This document shows, in pieces, positions 16,270-24,878 of a stretch of DNA of 64,000 bases. Below the pieces are notes generated by a model. It had not been told where the DNA came from, ran no database searches, and saw nothing but the letters and a program-made list of their open reading frames with translations. This DNA is from Nocardioides aromaticivorans (lineage in GTDB: Bacteria; Actinomycetota; Actinomycetes; Propionibacteriales; Nocardioidaceae): the NCBI RefSeq assembly GCF_013408525.1, contig NZ_JACBZM010000001.1, positions 2,604,001 through 2,668,000 of the forward strand, given 5' to 3'. Every line of letters begins with the position of its first letter. Position 1 is the stretch's first letter. The position numbers and the translations under genes are program-made.

Positions 16270-16971
16270 TCACTCCTCGGCGGCGGGGCCGTCGAGGTGC
16301 GGGTCGGCGAGGAGGTACTGCGTGATCCGACCCTCGCGGGAGCGGTGCGGACGCACCGGCTCGGGGACCATCCGCCCCTCTGCGGTGTCCCAGAAGCGGT
16401 CCACCCGCATCGCGACCCCGCGCGCCACGCGGCCCGGCACCCCCTGATGGGGAAGGTAGGGATGCGGCCGCGTGGGCACGTGCTTCTCGGCGCGGAAGAG
16501 GCGCTCGGCGATCGCGTCGCGGTCGGCCGTCGAGGTGGTGGCCGTGAGGTCGTCGACGAGGCCCTGCTCGAGCCGCCACCACGCGTCGAACTCCTCGGTC
16601 ACCTCGTCCCAGATCGAGCTCCACGGCCGTCGTACGACGAACGTGGAGCCGTAGAGCTTGGCCTTGGTCTGGAACAGCGCGCCCTCGAGGCGCCGGCTCT
16701 GCTGCGCGAGGTCGTGCGCGCGACGGCGCCCGTCGGGGAGGTGCCGGCGGGCGGCCGGGCCGAGGACCGCGCACGCCGCCTGGACGTGGCGGCTGGTGCT
16801 CGCCAGGAACGGGTCGGTCGCCCGCAGCCGGTCGCGTGGCCGCTCCCGGGTGGGGCGGCACGACTCCGCCTCGGCGAGCCGCCTGCTGAGCACGTCGTGG
16901 GTCTCGGAGACGGTGTCGGCGAGGGTGTCGACGCCGGCACCGGTGGTGTCGTCCAACTGGTTGTCGGTCAT
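16270..16971 (-). CDS. Hypothetical protein, 233 aa
   Basis: Not recognised. Soluble, Arg/His-rich, no signal peptide or membrane segment. The N-terminal 30 residues are acidic (MTDNQLDDTTGAG), the middle is helical with a Trp-rich patch (RRPWSSIWDEVTEEFDAWWR) and the end contains RMVPEPVRPHRSREG. ATG at 16971 has AAGGA about 9 bases upstream. Single gene, about 70 bp from the TetR gene. A structural or regulatory role is possible; there is no basis to choose. Confidence 0.65.
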   Translation of the reverse strand: MTDNQLDDTTGAGVDTLADTVSETHDVLSRRLAEAESCRPTRERPRDRLRATDPFLASTSRHVQAACAVLGPAARRHLPDGRRRAHDLAQQSRRLEGALFQTKAKLYGSTFVVRRPWSSIWDEVTEEFDAWWRLEQGLVDDLTATTSTADRDAIAERLFRAEKHVPTRPHPYLPHQGVPGRVARGVAMRVDRFWDTAEGRMVPEPVRPHRSREGRITQYLLADPHLDGPAAEE

Positions 16972-17042
16972 GGTCCGCGTCCTTCCCGAGGGACCCCCCA
17001 AGGCCAGTGTGCGCCCGGGTACGACGGACCACAAGGGAGCCG

Positions 17043-17600
17043 TCAGCGGCTCGCCCCGGCAGCAGCCAGCACCTGCTCGAGCGACCACACCAGCTGCTCC
17101 CGGTCGTGGCCGTCGGCCAGCATCTCGAAGCCGACGAGGGTGCTCAGCGCCCAGCTCGCGTAGCGGGGTGCGAGCTCCGCGCCGACGGTCTCGACGAGCG
17201 CCGCGTGGACGACCTGGTAGCGCTTCTCGTCCACCTGGCGCTGGATCGCGCCGACCCGCTCGTCGACGCCGGCCCAGACCCGGATGGCCGCCTCGGTGCG
17301 GTGCAGCAGCCGGGAGCTGGCCTCGGCGAGCATCAGCAGCCGGTCGACGGGATCGGCGTGCTGGTTGACGATATCGACCGTCTGCTGCGTGCGCTGCTCG
17401 AGCCACGCGTCGAGCAGGGCGTCGGTGAAGTCCTGCCAGTTGTCGAACGAGTGGTAGAAGGAGCCGGTGGTGACGCCGAGCCGCTGGCACAGGGGGGCCA
17501 GCTTGAGGGCGCCGTAGCCCTGGCTCGCGAGGATCTCGTTGGCGGCCTGGAACCACGTGTCGCGCAAGGACCCGTTGCGTCGTACCTGGCGCTCGGTCAC
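17043..17600 (-). CDS. TetR/AcrR-family regulator
   Basis: 185 aa from GTG 17600, which follows AGGAGGGAGG. The N-terminal HTH is clear: ILASQGYGALKLAPLCQRLG then VTTGSFYHSFDNWQDF. The C-terminal ligand domain is diverse as usual. It is divergent from the SDR/LLM pair starting at 17678 and is probably their repressor; I see no clear palindrome in the 77-bp gap. Confidence 0.88.
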   Translation of the reverse strand: MTERQVRRNGSLRDTWFQAANEILASQGYGALKLAPLCQRLGVTTGSFYHSFDNWQDFTDALLDAWLEQRTQQTVDIVNQHADPVDRLLMLAEASSRLLHRTEAAIRVWAGVDERVGAIQRQVDEKRYQVVHAALVETVGAELAPRYASWALSTLVGFEMLADGHDREQLVWSLEQVLAAAGASR

Positions 17601-17677
17601 GGCTGCCTCCCTCCTCGCTGGCCTCATCGTAGGGTGCCGTCGCGCCGCTGGCCGGTTGCGCTTGGCAGGATTCGCGC

Positions 17678-18403
17678 ATGCCACTCACCATCGTCACCGG
17701 AGGGACCCGCGGGATCGGGGCGGCCGTCGCGGCCCGGCTCGCAGCGGAGGGCCACGACCTCGTCCTCGGCCACCGCAGCGACGCGGCCAGCGCTGCCGCC
17801 GTCGTCGCGCGGCTCGAGGCCGTCGGCGTCCGGTGCGTCGCGGTGCCGGGGGACCTGACGACCGACGAGGGCATCGACGCGCTGTACGCCGCCGCGGACG
17901 ACCTCGGCGCCCTGACCGGCGTCGTCAACAACGCCGGCGCCACCTACCGGTTCGCCCCGCTCGCCGACACCCCGGCCGACGAGGTGCGTCGCACCATCGA
18001 CGTGAACCTGACCGCCCCGATCCTCGTCGCGCGGGCCGCGGTGCACCGGCTGGGGCGCGGCGGCGTGATCGTGAACATCACCTCGGGCGCCGCGACGATC
18101 GGCTCGCCGGGGGAGTACGTGCACTACGCCGCCGCGAAGGCCGGCCTCGACCTGCTGACGCGCGGCCTCGGCCTCGAGCTCGCCGACCGCGGCATCCGCG
18201 TCGTGGCCGTCGCTCCCGGCCTGATCGAGACCGAGCTGCACACGACGACGGGGGACCCCGGCCGGGTCGCGCGGATGGCGCCGCAGATCCCGCTCGGCCG
18301 CGCCGGGCAGCCGGAGGAGATCGCGGGTGCGGTCGCCTGGCTGATGAGCGAGGAGGCGTCGTACGTCACGGCGACGACGCTGCGCGTGGCCGGCGGTCGG
18401 TAG
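17678..18403 (+). CDS. Short-chain dehydrogenase/reductase (FabG-like)
   Basis: 241 aa. TGGTRGIG cofactor motif, NNAG, Ser in NITSG, catalytic YAAAK, and the C-terminal PLGRAGQPEEIAGAVAWL typical of 3-oxoacyl-ACP reductase-like SDRs. LGHRSD after the second strand (Arg) suggests NADP. Divergent from the TetR regulator; followed 38 bp later by the LLM oxidoreductase, probably one operon. Confidence 0.85.
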   Translation: MPLTIVTGGTRGIGAAVAARLAAEGHDLVLGHRSDAASAAAVVARLEAVGVRCVAVPGDLTTDEGIDALYAAADDLGALTGVVNNAGATYRFAPLADTPADEVRRTIDVNLTAPILVARAAVHRLGRGGVIVNITSGAATIGSPGEYVHYAAAKAGLDLLTRGLGLELADRGIRVVAVAPGLIETELHTTTGDPGRVARMAPQIPLGRAGQPEEIAGAVAWLMSEEASYVTATTLRVAGGR

Positions 18404-18441
18404 TCTCGCCGACCACCAGAGCCCAGGAGAGAAGGAGCGCC

Positions 18442-19497
18442 ATGCGCCTCGGAATGATCATCGACTACTCGGGCGGCTTCGCCGAGACCGTCGAGCTGCT
18501 GCAGGAGTACGAGCGCAACGGCCTCGAGCTGGTGGCGATCCCGGAGGCCTACTCCTTCGACGCCGTCAGCCAGCTCGGCTACATCGCCGCGCGCACCGAG
18601 AAGCTCGAGCTGATGTCGGCGATCTTCCAGATCTACACGCGGACCCCGTCGCTGACCGCGATGACCGCCGCGGGCCTGGACTTCGTCTCGGGTGGCCGGT
18701 TCACCCTCGGCCTCGGCGCGTCCGGCCCGCAGGTCATCGAGGGCTTCCACGGCGTCAAGTACGACGCCCCGCTCGGTCGCACGCGCGAGGTGATCGAGAT
18801 CTGCCGGCAGGTCTGGCAGCGCCAGCCCGTCGAGTACCGCGGCCGCCACTACACGGTGCCGCTGACCAAGGACGACGGCGGGTCGGGCCTGGGCAAGCCG
18901 CTCAAGATCATCAACCACCCGGTCCGCAGCGAGATCCCGATCTCCGTCGCCGCGCTCGGCCCGAAGAACGTCGCGCTGGTCGCCGAGCTCGCGAACGGCT
19001 GGCAGCCGCTGTTCTTCCACCCGCACAAGGCACAGCGGGCGTGGGGGGAGTCGCTGGAGGAGGGCTTCGCCAAGCGCGACCCGGCCCTCGGCGAGCTCGA
19101 CATCCAGCTCCAGATCGCCTTCCACCTCGGCGAGCCGTCGCCCGAGGCCGTGCAGGCGATCCGCAACCAGCTCGCGCTCTACATCGGCGGCATGGGTGCG
19201 CGCGACAAGAATTTCTACAACCAGCTGGCCCGCCGCTACGGCTACGAGTCCGAGGCCGCGGAGATCCAGGACCTCTACCTCGACGGGCGCAAGGCGGAGG
19301 CCGCGGCCGCCGTACCCGACGACCTGGTCGACGCGGTGAGCCTGCTGGGCGACGAGGACGCGGTCCGCCAGCACGTCGTCGACCTCCACGCCGCGGGCGT
19401 GCGCACGCTGCTGCTCAACCCGCTGGCCGCGACCGACGAGGAGAAGGTCGCGCAGGTGCGCCGGCTCTCCGAGATCGTCGCGGAGACGTCCAGCTAG
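18442..19497 (+). CDS. LLM-class F420-dependent oxidoreductase
   Basis: 351 aa. Luciferase-like TIM barrel: MRLGMIIDYSGGF, EAYSFDAVSQLGYIAARTEKLEL and GGRFTLGLGASGPQVIEGFHG. This last pattern is typical of F420-dependent members in actinobacteria. Start ATG after GAAGGAG. Last gene of the SDR-LLM unit; its stop is 3 bp before the second copy of the 33-bp repeat and a long stem-loop. Confidence 0.85.
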   Translation: MRLGMIIDYSGGFAETVELLQEYERNGLELVAIPEAYSFDAVSQLGYIAARTEKLELMSAIFQIYTRTPSLTAMTAAGLDFVSGGRFTLGLGASGPQVIEGFHGVKYDAPLGRTREVIEICRQVWQRQPVEYRGRHYTVPLTKDDGGSGLGKPLKIINHPVRSEIPISVAALGPKNVALVAELANGWQPLFFHPHKAQRAWGESLEEGFAKRDPALGELDIQLQIAFHLGEPSPEAVQAIRNQLALYIGGMGARDKNFYNQLARRYGYESEAAEIQDLYLDGRKAEAAAAVPDDLVDAVSLLGDEDAVRQHVVDLHAAGVRTLLLNPLAATDEEKVAQVRRLSEIVAETSS

Positions 19498-19500
19498 TTC

Positions 19501-19533
19501 GTCGAGGAGGTCGCGCAGCGACCGTCTCGAGAC
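19501..19533. repeat. 33-bp intergenic palindromic repeat, copy 2
   Basis: Same unit as 11068-11100 with one difference (T for A near the end), in the same orientation and again immediately after a rightward stop codon facing a leftward gene. Confidence 0.75.
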
Positions 19534-19540
19534 GCCGCGA

Positions 19541-19580
19541 GCCGGTGCTGGGACTGTGGACTCACAGTTCCGGCACCGGC
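19541..19580. terminator. Long bidirectional stem-loop between the LLM and gap genes
   Basis: An 18-bp stem with a 4-base loop: GCCGGTGCTGGGACTGTG (19541-19558) pairs with 19563-19580, allowing two G-U pairs. It lies between convergent stops and can serve both directions. Confidence 0.82.
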
Positions 19581-19600
19581 TCGCCCGGTCTCGTGACGCG

Positions 19601-21040
19601 TCAGGCCTGCGGGAAGGTCTTGTACTCCACGCCCGAGATGTACTGCACGGTGCGCAGCACCTGGCAGGAGTAGCCGAACTCGTTGTCGTACCAGACGTAG
19701 AGGATCGCCGAGTCGCCGTCGACGATCGAGGCGCCGCCGTCCACGATCGAGGCCGCGCGAGCGCCGATGAAGTCGGTCGAGACCGCGTCGGTCGCCGTCG
19801 TGTAGTCGAGGTTGCGGGCCAGCGGGCCGACGAGCGAGGCCTGGCGCAGGTGCTCGTTGACCTCCTCGCGGGTGGTCTCGCGCTTGAGCTGCAGGCTCAG
19901 GATGGCGATCGAGACGTCCGGCGTGGGGACGCGGATCGAGTTGCCGGTGATCTTGGCGTCGAGGTCGGGGAGGACCTTGGCGACGGCCGAGGCGGCGCCG
20001 GTCTCGGTGATGACCAGGTTGAGCGGCGCGGAGCGGCCGCGGCGGTCGGCCTTGTGGTAGTTGTCCAGCAGGTTCTGGTCGTTGGTGAACGAGTGGACGG
20101 TCTCGACGTGGCCGCGGCTGATGCCGAACGCGTCCTCCATCGCCTTCAGCGGCGGGACGATCGCGTTGGTGGTGCAGGAGGCGCAGGAGAGCACCTTCTC
20201 GTCGAGGTCGACGCCGAGGTGGTTGACGCCGTGAACGATGTTCGGGACGTCGCCCTTGCCCGGCGCGGTCAGCAGGACCTTGGCGATGCCGGGGCGCAGG
20301 TGCTGCGAGAGGCCCTCGCGGTCGCGCCAGATGCCGGTGTTGTCGATGAGGATGGCGTCGTTGATGCCGTACTCGGTGTAGTCGATCTCGGCGGGCGAGT
20401 TCGAGTAGATCACCTGGATCACGTTGCCGTTGGCGATGATCTGGCTCTTCTCCTCGTCCACCGTGATCGAGCCGTTGAAGGCTCCGTGGATCGAGTCGCG
20501 GCGCAGCAGCGAGGCGCGCTTCTTGAGGTCGTCGCCCTTGCCCTTGCGGACGACGACGGCGCGCAGGCGCAGGCCGTTGCCCGAGCCGGACTTCTCGACG
20601 AGCAGGCGCGCGACGAGGCGGCCGATGCGACCGAAGCCGTAGAGGACGACGTCCTGCGAGCCCGGGCCGGGGACCTTGTTGTCACCCGTCGCCTCGGCCA
20701 GCGCCTCGGCGGTGAACGCGGCGACCGAGTCCGGCTCGCCGGCGGCGCGGTAGGCGCGGATCAGCAGTGCGAGGTCGATCTTGGCGGCGCCGAGGTCGAG
20801 GCCGGCGATCGCCTCGAGGAAGGGGAAGGTGTCGGTGACGGAGAGCTCGACGCCGTCGATCTGGCGCGCGTAGCGGTGCGTCTTCAGGATGTCGATGACC
20901 GACTTGTTCACCAGCGAGCGGCTGTGGAGCAGGATCGTGACGTCCTTCTCGCGGTGCAGCTTGCCGACGATCGGGATCATCGCCTCCGCGAGCTCCTCGT
21001 GGTGCTTCCAGCGGTCGAACTTGTCCTCGATGACGCTCAA
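19601..21040 (-). CDS. gap: Glyceraldehyde-3-phosphate dehydrogenase, long (GapB-like) form
   Basis: 479 aa against about 335 for usual GAPDH. An extra 125-130-residue helical N-terminal part precedes the Rossmann motif VVLYGFGRIGRLVARL. The catalytic Cys lies in SCASCTTNAIVPPLKAM (about residue 287) and the His in HSFTNDQ; the C-terminal WYDNEFGYS is standard. The long form resembles corynebacterial GapB, which favours gluconeogenesis with NADP; transfer of that property is an inference. Start appears to be TTG at 21040 (LSVIEDKF) after GGGGAT, with TATAGG as a likely -10 just upstream. Confidence 0.9.
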   Translation of the reverse strand: MSVIEDKFDRWKHHEELAEAMIPIVGKLHREKDVTILLHSRSLVNKSVIDILKTHRYARQIDGVELSVTDTFPFLEAIAGLDLGAAKIDLALLIRAYRAAGEPDSVAAFTAEALAEATGDNKVPGPGSQDVVLYGFGRIGRLVARLLVEKSGSGNGLRLRAVVVRKGKGDDLKKRASLLRRDSIHGAFNGSITVDEEKSQIIANGNVIQVIYSNSPAEIDYTEYGINDAILIDNTGIWRDREGLSQHLRPGIAKVLLTAPGKGDVPNIVHGVNHLGVDLDEKVLSCASCTTNAIVPPLKAMEDAFGISRGHVETVHSFTNDQNLLDNYHKADRRGRSAPLNLVITETGAASAVAKVLPDLDAKITGNSIRVPTPDVSIAILSLQLKRETTREEVNEHLRQASLVGPLARNLDYTTATDAVSTDFIGARAASIVDGGASIVDGDSAILYVWYDNEFGYSCQVLRTVQYISGVEYKTFPQA

Positions 21041-21163
21041 CGAAATCCCCTATAGCAGAGTCGACAAAAGCCGGTCGATCGTAGGCCCGCCGACCCCACG
21101 GGGGGCCAATCCGGCCGCCCTCTGGGACGAGTGCAATACGTCACACGAGGCGCTCGGCCCGGC

Positions 21164-21661
21164 TCAGAGGACCTTCGTGCCGTACATCTCGCCGAGCGGG
21201 TCGGCCAGCAGCTCGAGGCGCTCGCCGTCGGGGCCGGGGAAGTAGAGCGACACCTTCGACTCGAGGTGGTAGTCGATGCCCGCGTCGTCGAGCTTGGCCC
21301 GCAGGTAGTCCCACTTCTCCCGGGTCACCGAGATCGCGAGGTGGTGGTGGCCGCCGAGGACCTCGCGGTAGGGGCCGAGGTCGAGGCCCGGCAGGGTGAA
21401 GAAGGCGAGCAGGTTGCCGGCGCCCACGTCGAAGAAGAAGTGGTCGGAGCCGGCGTAGTCGCGGTTCTCGAAGATCTCGGTCAGGGGGAACTCCAGGAGC
21501 CCCTGGTAGAAGTCGACGGTACGCCGCACGTCCGACGAGAGCAGGGCCGCGTGGTGGATCCCGCGGGCGCTGCTGGCGGGCCGCTCGCCCTCCGGGGCGA
21601 GGTACTCCCTCTTGATCCGCTCGCGGTCCTTGGTGATCGCGTCGATGTCGATAGTTGCCAT
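21164..21661 (-). CDS. VOC (glyoxalase/bleomycin resistance) family protein
   Basis: 165 aa. One vicinal-oxygen-chelate domain: GIHHAALLSSDVRRTVDFYQG, HFFFDVGAGNLLAFF, GGHHHLAISV and SLYFPGPDGERLEL, with His and Glu at the expected metal positions (HH in GIHHAA, HHH, and E in LELL). ATG at 21661 is preferred to 21673 because GGGAG is then 10 bases upstream. Divergent from a MarR regulator that may control it. Could be a dioxygenase, isomerase or resistance protein. Confidence 0.82.
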   Translation of the reverse strand: MATIDIDAITKDRERIKREYLAPEGERPASSARGIHHAALLSSDVRRTVDFYQGLLEFPLTEIFENRDYAGSDHFFFDVGAGNLLAFFTLPGLDLGPYREVLGGHHHLAISVTREKWDYLRAKLDDAGIDYHLESKVSLYFPGPDGERLELLADPLGEMYGTKVL

Positions 21662-21699
21662 GTCAACCACCATGCTCCCGAAGTCGTGGATATGTCAAC
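21654..21699. promoter_or_regulatory. Candidate MarR operator region
   Basis: ATGTCAAC occurs at 21660-21667 and 21692-21699, 32 bp apart (about three helical turns), between the VOC start and the MarR start. The first copy is half of GTTGCCATGTCAAC, an imperfect palindrome. Confidence 0.35.
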
Positions 21700-21721
21700 A
21701 TTCTCGGCTAGAATCGGCGTG

Positions 21722-22186
21722 ATGGGAACGACGAACTGGCTGGACGACGAGGAGCAGCGCGCGTGGCGCGGCTTCCTCGACGTGCACGCGCAGCTGAATG
21801 CCGTGATCAACCGCCAGCTCCAGTCGACGACGGGCCTCTCGCTCTCCGACTACGCCATCCTCGTCGAGCTCACCTCCGAGCTGGCTGACGACGGGTCCCT
21901 GCGGATGTTCGAGCTCGGCGAGCGCCTCCAGTGGGAGAAGAGCCGGGTCTCGAAGCAGGTGTCCCGCATGGAGGCCCGCGGCCTCGTCGAGCGCCGCCAC
22001 TGTGCCGACGACCGCCGGGGCGCGTTCGTCGACCTGACCCCCGAGGGCCGCGCGGCGATCGAGGCGGCGGCTCCCGCCCATGTCGAGCTGGTCCGCGACC
22101 TCTTCTTCGAGGGTGCGAGCCGCGAGCAGGTGCTCGCGCTCGGCGACTTCACCGAGCGGGTGCTCGGGCGGATCAGCTCCCGCTGA
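21722..22186 (+). CDS. MarR-family regulator
   Basis: 154 aa. Winged helix with FELGERLQWEKSRVSKQVSR as recognition region and the wing RRHCADDRRGAFVDLTPEG, both typical MarR. ATG 21722 (GTG 21719 is possible). Divergent from the VOC gene, 60 bp apart. The single Cys in the wing could be a redox sensor, but this is a guess. Confidence 0.87.
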   Translation: MGTTNWLDDEEQRAWRGFLDVHAQLNAVINRQLQSTTGLSLSDYAILVELTSELADDGSLRMFELGERLQWEKSRVSKQVSRMEARGLVERRHCADDRRGAFVDLTPEGRAAIEAAAPAHVELVRDLFFEGASREQVLALGDFTERVLGRISSR

Positions 22187-22205
22187 CCCACGCGACGAGC
22201 GCGGC

Positions 22206-23747
22206 TCAGCGCAGCATGTCCTCCACCGCGAGCGACGCGAACGCCATCGCCGCGCCCAGCGGCGCGCCCGGGCCGGGGTAGGCCGACCCGAAGACCGATG
22301 CCGTCGAGTTGCTGGCGGCGTACAGGCCGGGGAGGGGGTCGCCCGCCTCGTCGAGCACGCGGCCGGACGCGTCGGTGACCAGGCCGCCCTTGGTGCCGAG
22401 GTCGGACAGCACGAACTGCGCGGCGTGGAAGGGGCCCTGTGCGACCGGGACGAGTGCCTTGTTCGGGCTGCCGGCGGAGGCGAAGAAGGTGTCGTACTCG
22501 TCGGTGCCCCGGCCGAAGTCCTCGTCGACGCCGGTCGCGGCGAAGCCGTTGAAGCGCTCCACCGTCGCGGTGAGTACGACGGGGTCGAGCCCGGCGGCGA
22601 CGGCGAGCTCCTCGATGGTGTCGGCCTGGACCCAGGTGCCGGCGGCGAGGTGCTCGGCCGGGTCGCCCTCGGGCATCGCGATCGCCGGCAGTCGGCCGCC
22701 CTCGCTGGAGTCGAAGACGAACCACGACGGGGTCCGCTCGGGCGCCGCCGCCATGACCCGGCCGAACCGGTCGTAGGGCAGGCACTCATTGCCGTAGCGC
22801 TGCCCGGTCTGGTCGACCATCAGCCCGCTGCGGAAGCCGAGGGTGAAGGTGCCGCTGCCGTCGGGCTGGAGCAGGCCGGGGCAGAACCAGCCCTCGCCGG
22901 ACCAGTCGGTCGCCGCGCCGATCGCCGCGGCGGCGTCGATGACGTCGCCGGTGTTGGTGCCGCGCGGCGCCATCGACCACTCGGCGCGGCCGGGCGTGCC
23001 GTGCAGCGAGCGGCGCTCGGCGCTGCCCTCGAAGCCGCCGGCGGCGACGAGGATCCCGCGCGTCGCGCGCACCTCGACGGGGCCGTCGGGCCCGGTCGAG
23101 AGCACCGTCGTCACGCGGCCGGACTCGTCACGACCGAATCCGCTCACGTCGTGGCCGACCGCGATCGTGCCGCCGTCGCGCAGCGCCATCGCCGCGAGCC
23201 GGCCGATCAGCGCCTGCCCGCCGGACAGTGTCGAGCGGCCCGGCCGGCCGGCGCGGTCGCGCTCGACCGGCGGCCGCAGGATCGCGCCGACCCGTGGGTC
23301 GAGCTCGTCGCGCCGGATCGCCTTCGGCTGGATCGAGCGGCCCATCGGCACCCGGCCGGGGGCGTCGTAGTACTCCGAGAAGGGGATCCACTCGAACTCC
23401 ATGAGCGGGTCGGCCTCCAGTGCGGAGACCAGCCTCGGCGCCTGGGTCAGCAGCGCCTCGACCCGGTCCTGGTCCGGCTTCTCGAGCACTGCCGCGAGAT
23501 AGGCCCGCGCGCCCTCGGTGGAGTCCGGCAGACCGGCCCGCTGCTGCACCTCGGTGCCCGGCAGCCAGCATGCGCCGCCCGAGTACGCCGACGTGCCGCC
23601 GATCAGGGGCGTCCGCTCGAGGACCAGCGTCCGCAGCCCGGCCTTCGCCGCGAGCGCGGCCCCGGTCAGGGCCCCGCCGCCGGAGCCGACCACGACGACG
23701 TCGTACTCGGGGAGGAGGGGGGTGCTCGCGGCGGCGGTCTCGCTCAT
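22206..23747 (-). CDS. kstD: 3-ketosteroid delta1-dehydrogenase-type flavoprotein
   Basis: 513 aa. FAD-binding fumarate-reductase/KstD family. N-terminal dinucleotide motif VVVVGSGGGALTGA, then LERTPLIGGTSAYSGG. SEYYDAPGRVPMGRSI, GLMVDQTGQRYGNE and, near the end, SAYPGPGAPLGAAM correspond to conserved KstD segments; in characterised enzymes this last one holds the catalytic Tyr and Gly. Likely role is 1,2-dehydrogenation of 3-ketosteroids; other 3-oxosteroid dehydrogenases of the family cannot be excluded. ATG 23747 has no ribosome-binding site but TATCGT 6 bases upstream, suggesting a leaderless message. A KstR-like site lies 9 bp upstream. Confidence 0.8.
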   Translation of the reverse strand: MSETAAASTPLLPEYDVVVVGSGGGALTGAALAAKAGLRTLVLERTPLIGGTSAYSGGACWLPGTEVQQRAGLPDSTEGARAYLAAVLEKPDQDRVEALLTQAPRLVSALEADPLMEFEWIPFSEYYDAPGRVPMGRSIQPKAIRRDELDPRVGAILRPPVERDRAGRPGRSTLSGGQALIGRLAAMALRDGGTIAVGHDVSGFGRDESGRVTTVLSTGPDGPVEVRATRGILVAAGGFEGSAERRSLHGTPGRAEWSMAPRGTNTGDVIDAAAAIGAATDWSGEGWFCPGLLQPDGSGTFTLGFRSGLMVDQTGQRYGNECLPYDRFGRVMAAAPERTPSWFVFDSSEGGRLPAIAMPEGDPAEHLAAGTWVQADTIEELAVAAGLDPVVLTATVERFNGFAATGVDEDFGRGTDEYDTFFASAGSPNKALVPVAQGPFHAAQFVLSDLGTKGGLVTDASGRVLDEAGDPLPGLYAASNSTASVFGSAYPGPGAPLGAAMAFASLAVEDMLR

Positions 23748-23755
23748 GGCGAAAC

Positions 23756-23769
23756 GATAACGTGTTCTA
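23756..23769. promoter_or_regulatory. KstR-like operator upstream of kstD (one mismatch)
   Basis: GATAACGTGTTCTA on the plus strand; it keeps AAC-NN-GTT and the outer A of TNNAACNNGTTNNA but has G for the first T. It overlaps the stop codon of the upstream CobW gene and lies just before the kstD start. Confidence 0.62.
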
Positions 23770-24717
23770 GTTTGGTTGGGCAGGGCTGAGTCCCGCTGCC
23801 AGCGCCGGCCGGGCCGCCTCGGGGTCGAGGTGCAGCCCGATGGCGACCAGCGTGCTGCGCTCCGGCGGCGGGCACGGCTCCACGTGCACCTGCCGGCCGA
23901 CCACGTGCACGACGTGCCCGCGCAGTCGCCTGCCGTGGCGGGTCGTGACCGTGCCCTTGATCCGGTAGGCGCCCTCGGGAGGTGCGGCCAGCAGGGCATC
24001 GAGCGCGGCCGGGTCGACCGGCTCGTCCGCCGTCACGGTGACCGACGCGGCGTGCGCGTGGCCGTCCGCCGCCGGGCGCTCGGCGCGGAGCAGGGCGGCG
24101 AGCGGAAGCTCGTCCTCGGGCTCCTCGACCGACGCGACGTCGTACACGAGGGCGGGGTCGACCCGCCCGCCCGTCGTGCGTAGGACGTGCACGCGCGGGT
24201 TGATCTCCCGCACACGCGCCTCGATCCGGCGCAGCGTCTCCTCGTCCGCGAGGTCGCACTTGTTGAGCACCACCAGCGTGGCGACGCTGAACCGGGCCGG
24301 TGGCAGGCCGCCGCCGTCGACGGTGTCGAAGTACTCCACCGCGTCGACCACGTCCACGACACCGCCGGGGCGGACGTTCGGCGCGGCACTCGCCCGGATC
24401 ATCTGCGCCAGCGCGCCGGGCTCGGCGATGCCGCTCGCCTCGACGACGATCACGTCGAGCCCACGCCGCGGCTGGGCCAGCTTCTCCAGCGCCCCGTCGA
24501 GGCCGCCGGCGTCCTCGAGGCAGCACAGGCACCCGCCGGCGATCGACGCCGGCTCGTCGACCTGGCCGCTGACCAGCGCCGCGTCGACGTTGATCGCCCC
24601 GAAGTCGTTGACGACCACGCCGACGCGCGCGCCGGGCTGGCGGAGCAGGTGGTTGAGCACGGTCGTCTTGCCGGCGCCGAGGTGGCCGGTGAGGGCGACG
24701 ACGGGGACGCGGGGCAC
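23767..24717 (-). CDS. CobW/COG0523 GTPase metallochaperone
   Basis: 316 aa. P-loop GHLGAGKTT (11-19), the metal motif GGCLCC (C63, C65, C66), base-recognition NKCD and a C-terminal CobW domain with RIKGTVTTRHGRR. Several His in DGHAHAASV suggest metal binding. In the zinc context of this locus, zinc delivery is the best guess. GTG start at 24717. Read with the L36 gene 38 bp upstream, so it may belong to the Zur-controlled leftward operon; stop is 20 bp before kstD. Confidence 0.85.
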   Translation of the reverse strand: MPRVPVVALTGHLGAGKTTVLNHLLRQPGARVGVVVNDFGAINVDAALVSGQVDEPASIAGGCLCCLEDAGGLDGALEKLAQPRRGLDVIVVEASGIAEPGALAQMIRASAAPNVRPGGVVDVVDAVEYFDTVDGGGLPPARFSVATLVVLNKCDLADEETLRRIEARVREINPRVHVLRTTGGRVDPALVYDVASVEEPEDELPLAALLRAERPAADGHAHAASVTVTADEPVDPAALDALLAAPPEGAYRIKGTVTTRHGRRLRGHVVHVVGRQVHVEPCPPPERSTLVAIGLHLDPEAARPALAAGLSPAQPN

Positions 24718-24755
24718 CGCGGCATCGTAGGACGCCGACTGCCCGGGGCGACCGC

Positions 24756-24878
24756 TCAGCCCTGCCGTCCCTTCATCCGCGGGTTCTGCTTGTTGATCAC
24801 GTAGATCCGGCCCCGGCGGCGGACGACCTGCGCGCCGGGCTGGTTCTTGAGCGAGCGGATCGAGTTGCGGACCTTCAT
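24756..24878 (-). CDS. rpmJ2: Ribosomal protein bL36, zinc-free paralogue
   Basis: 40 aa beginning [19 protein letters not shown]. The usual bL36 has C-C-C-H zinc ligands; none of the Cys is present, so this is the C-minus form used under zinc limitation. ATG overlaps the stop of the L32 gene (ATGA), and GAGGAGG precedes it. Confidence 0.92.
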   Translation of the reverse strand: MKVRNSIRSLKNQPGAQVVRRRGRIYVINKQNPRMKGRQG

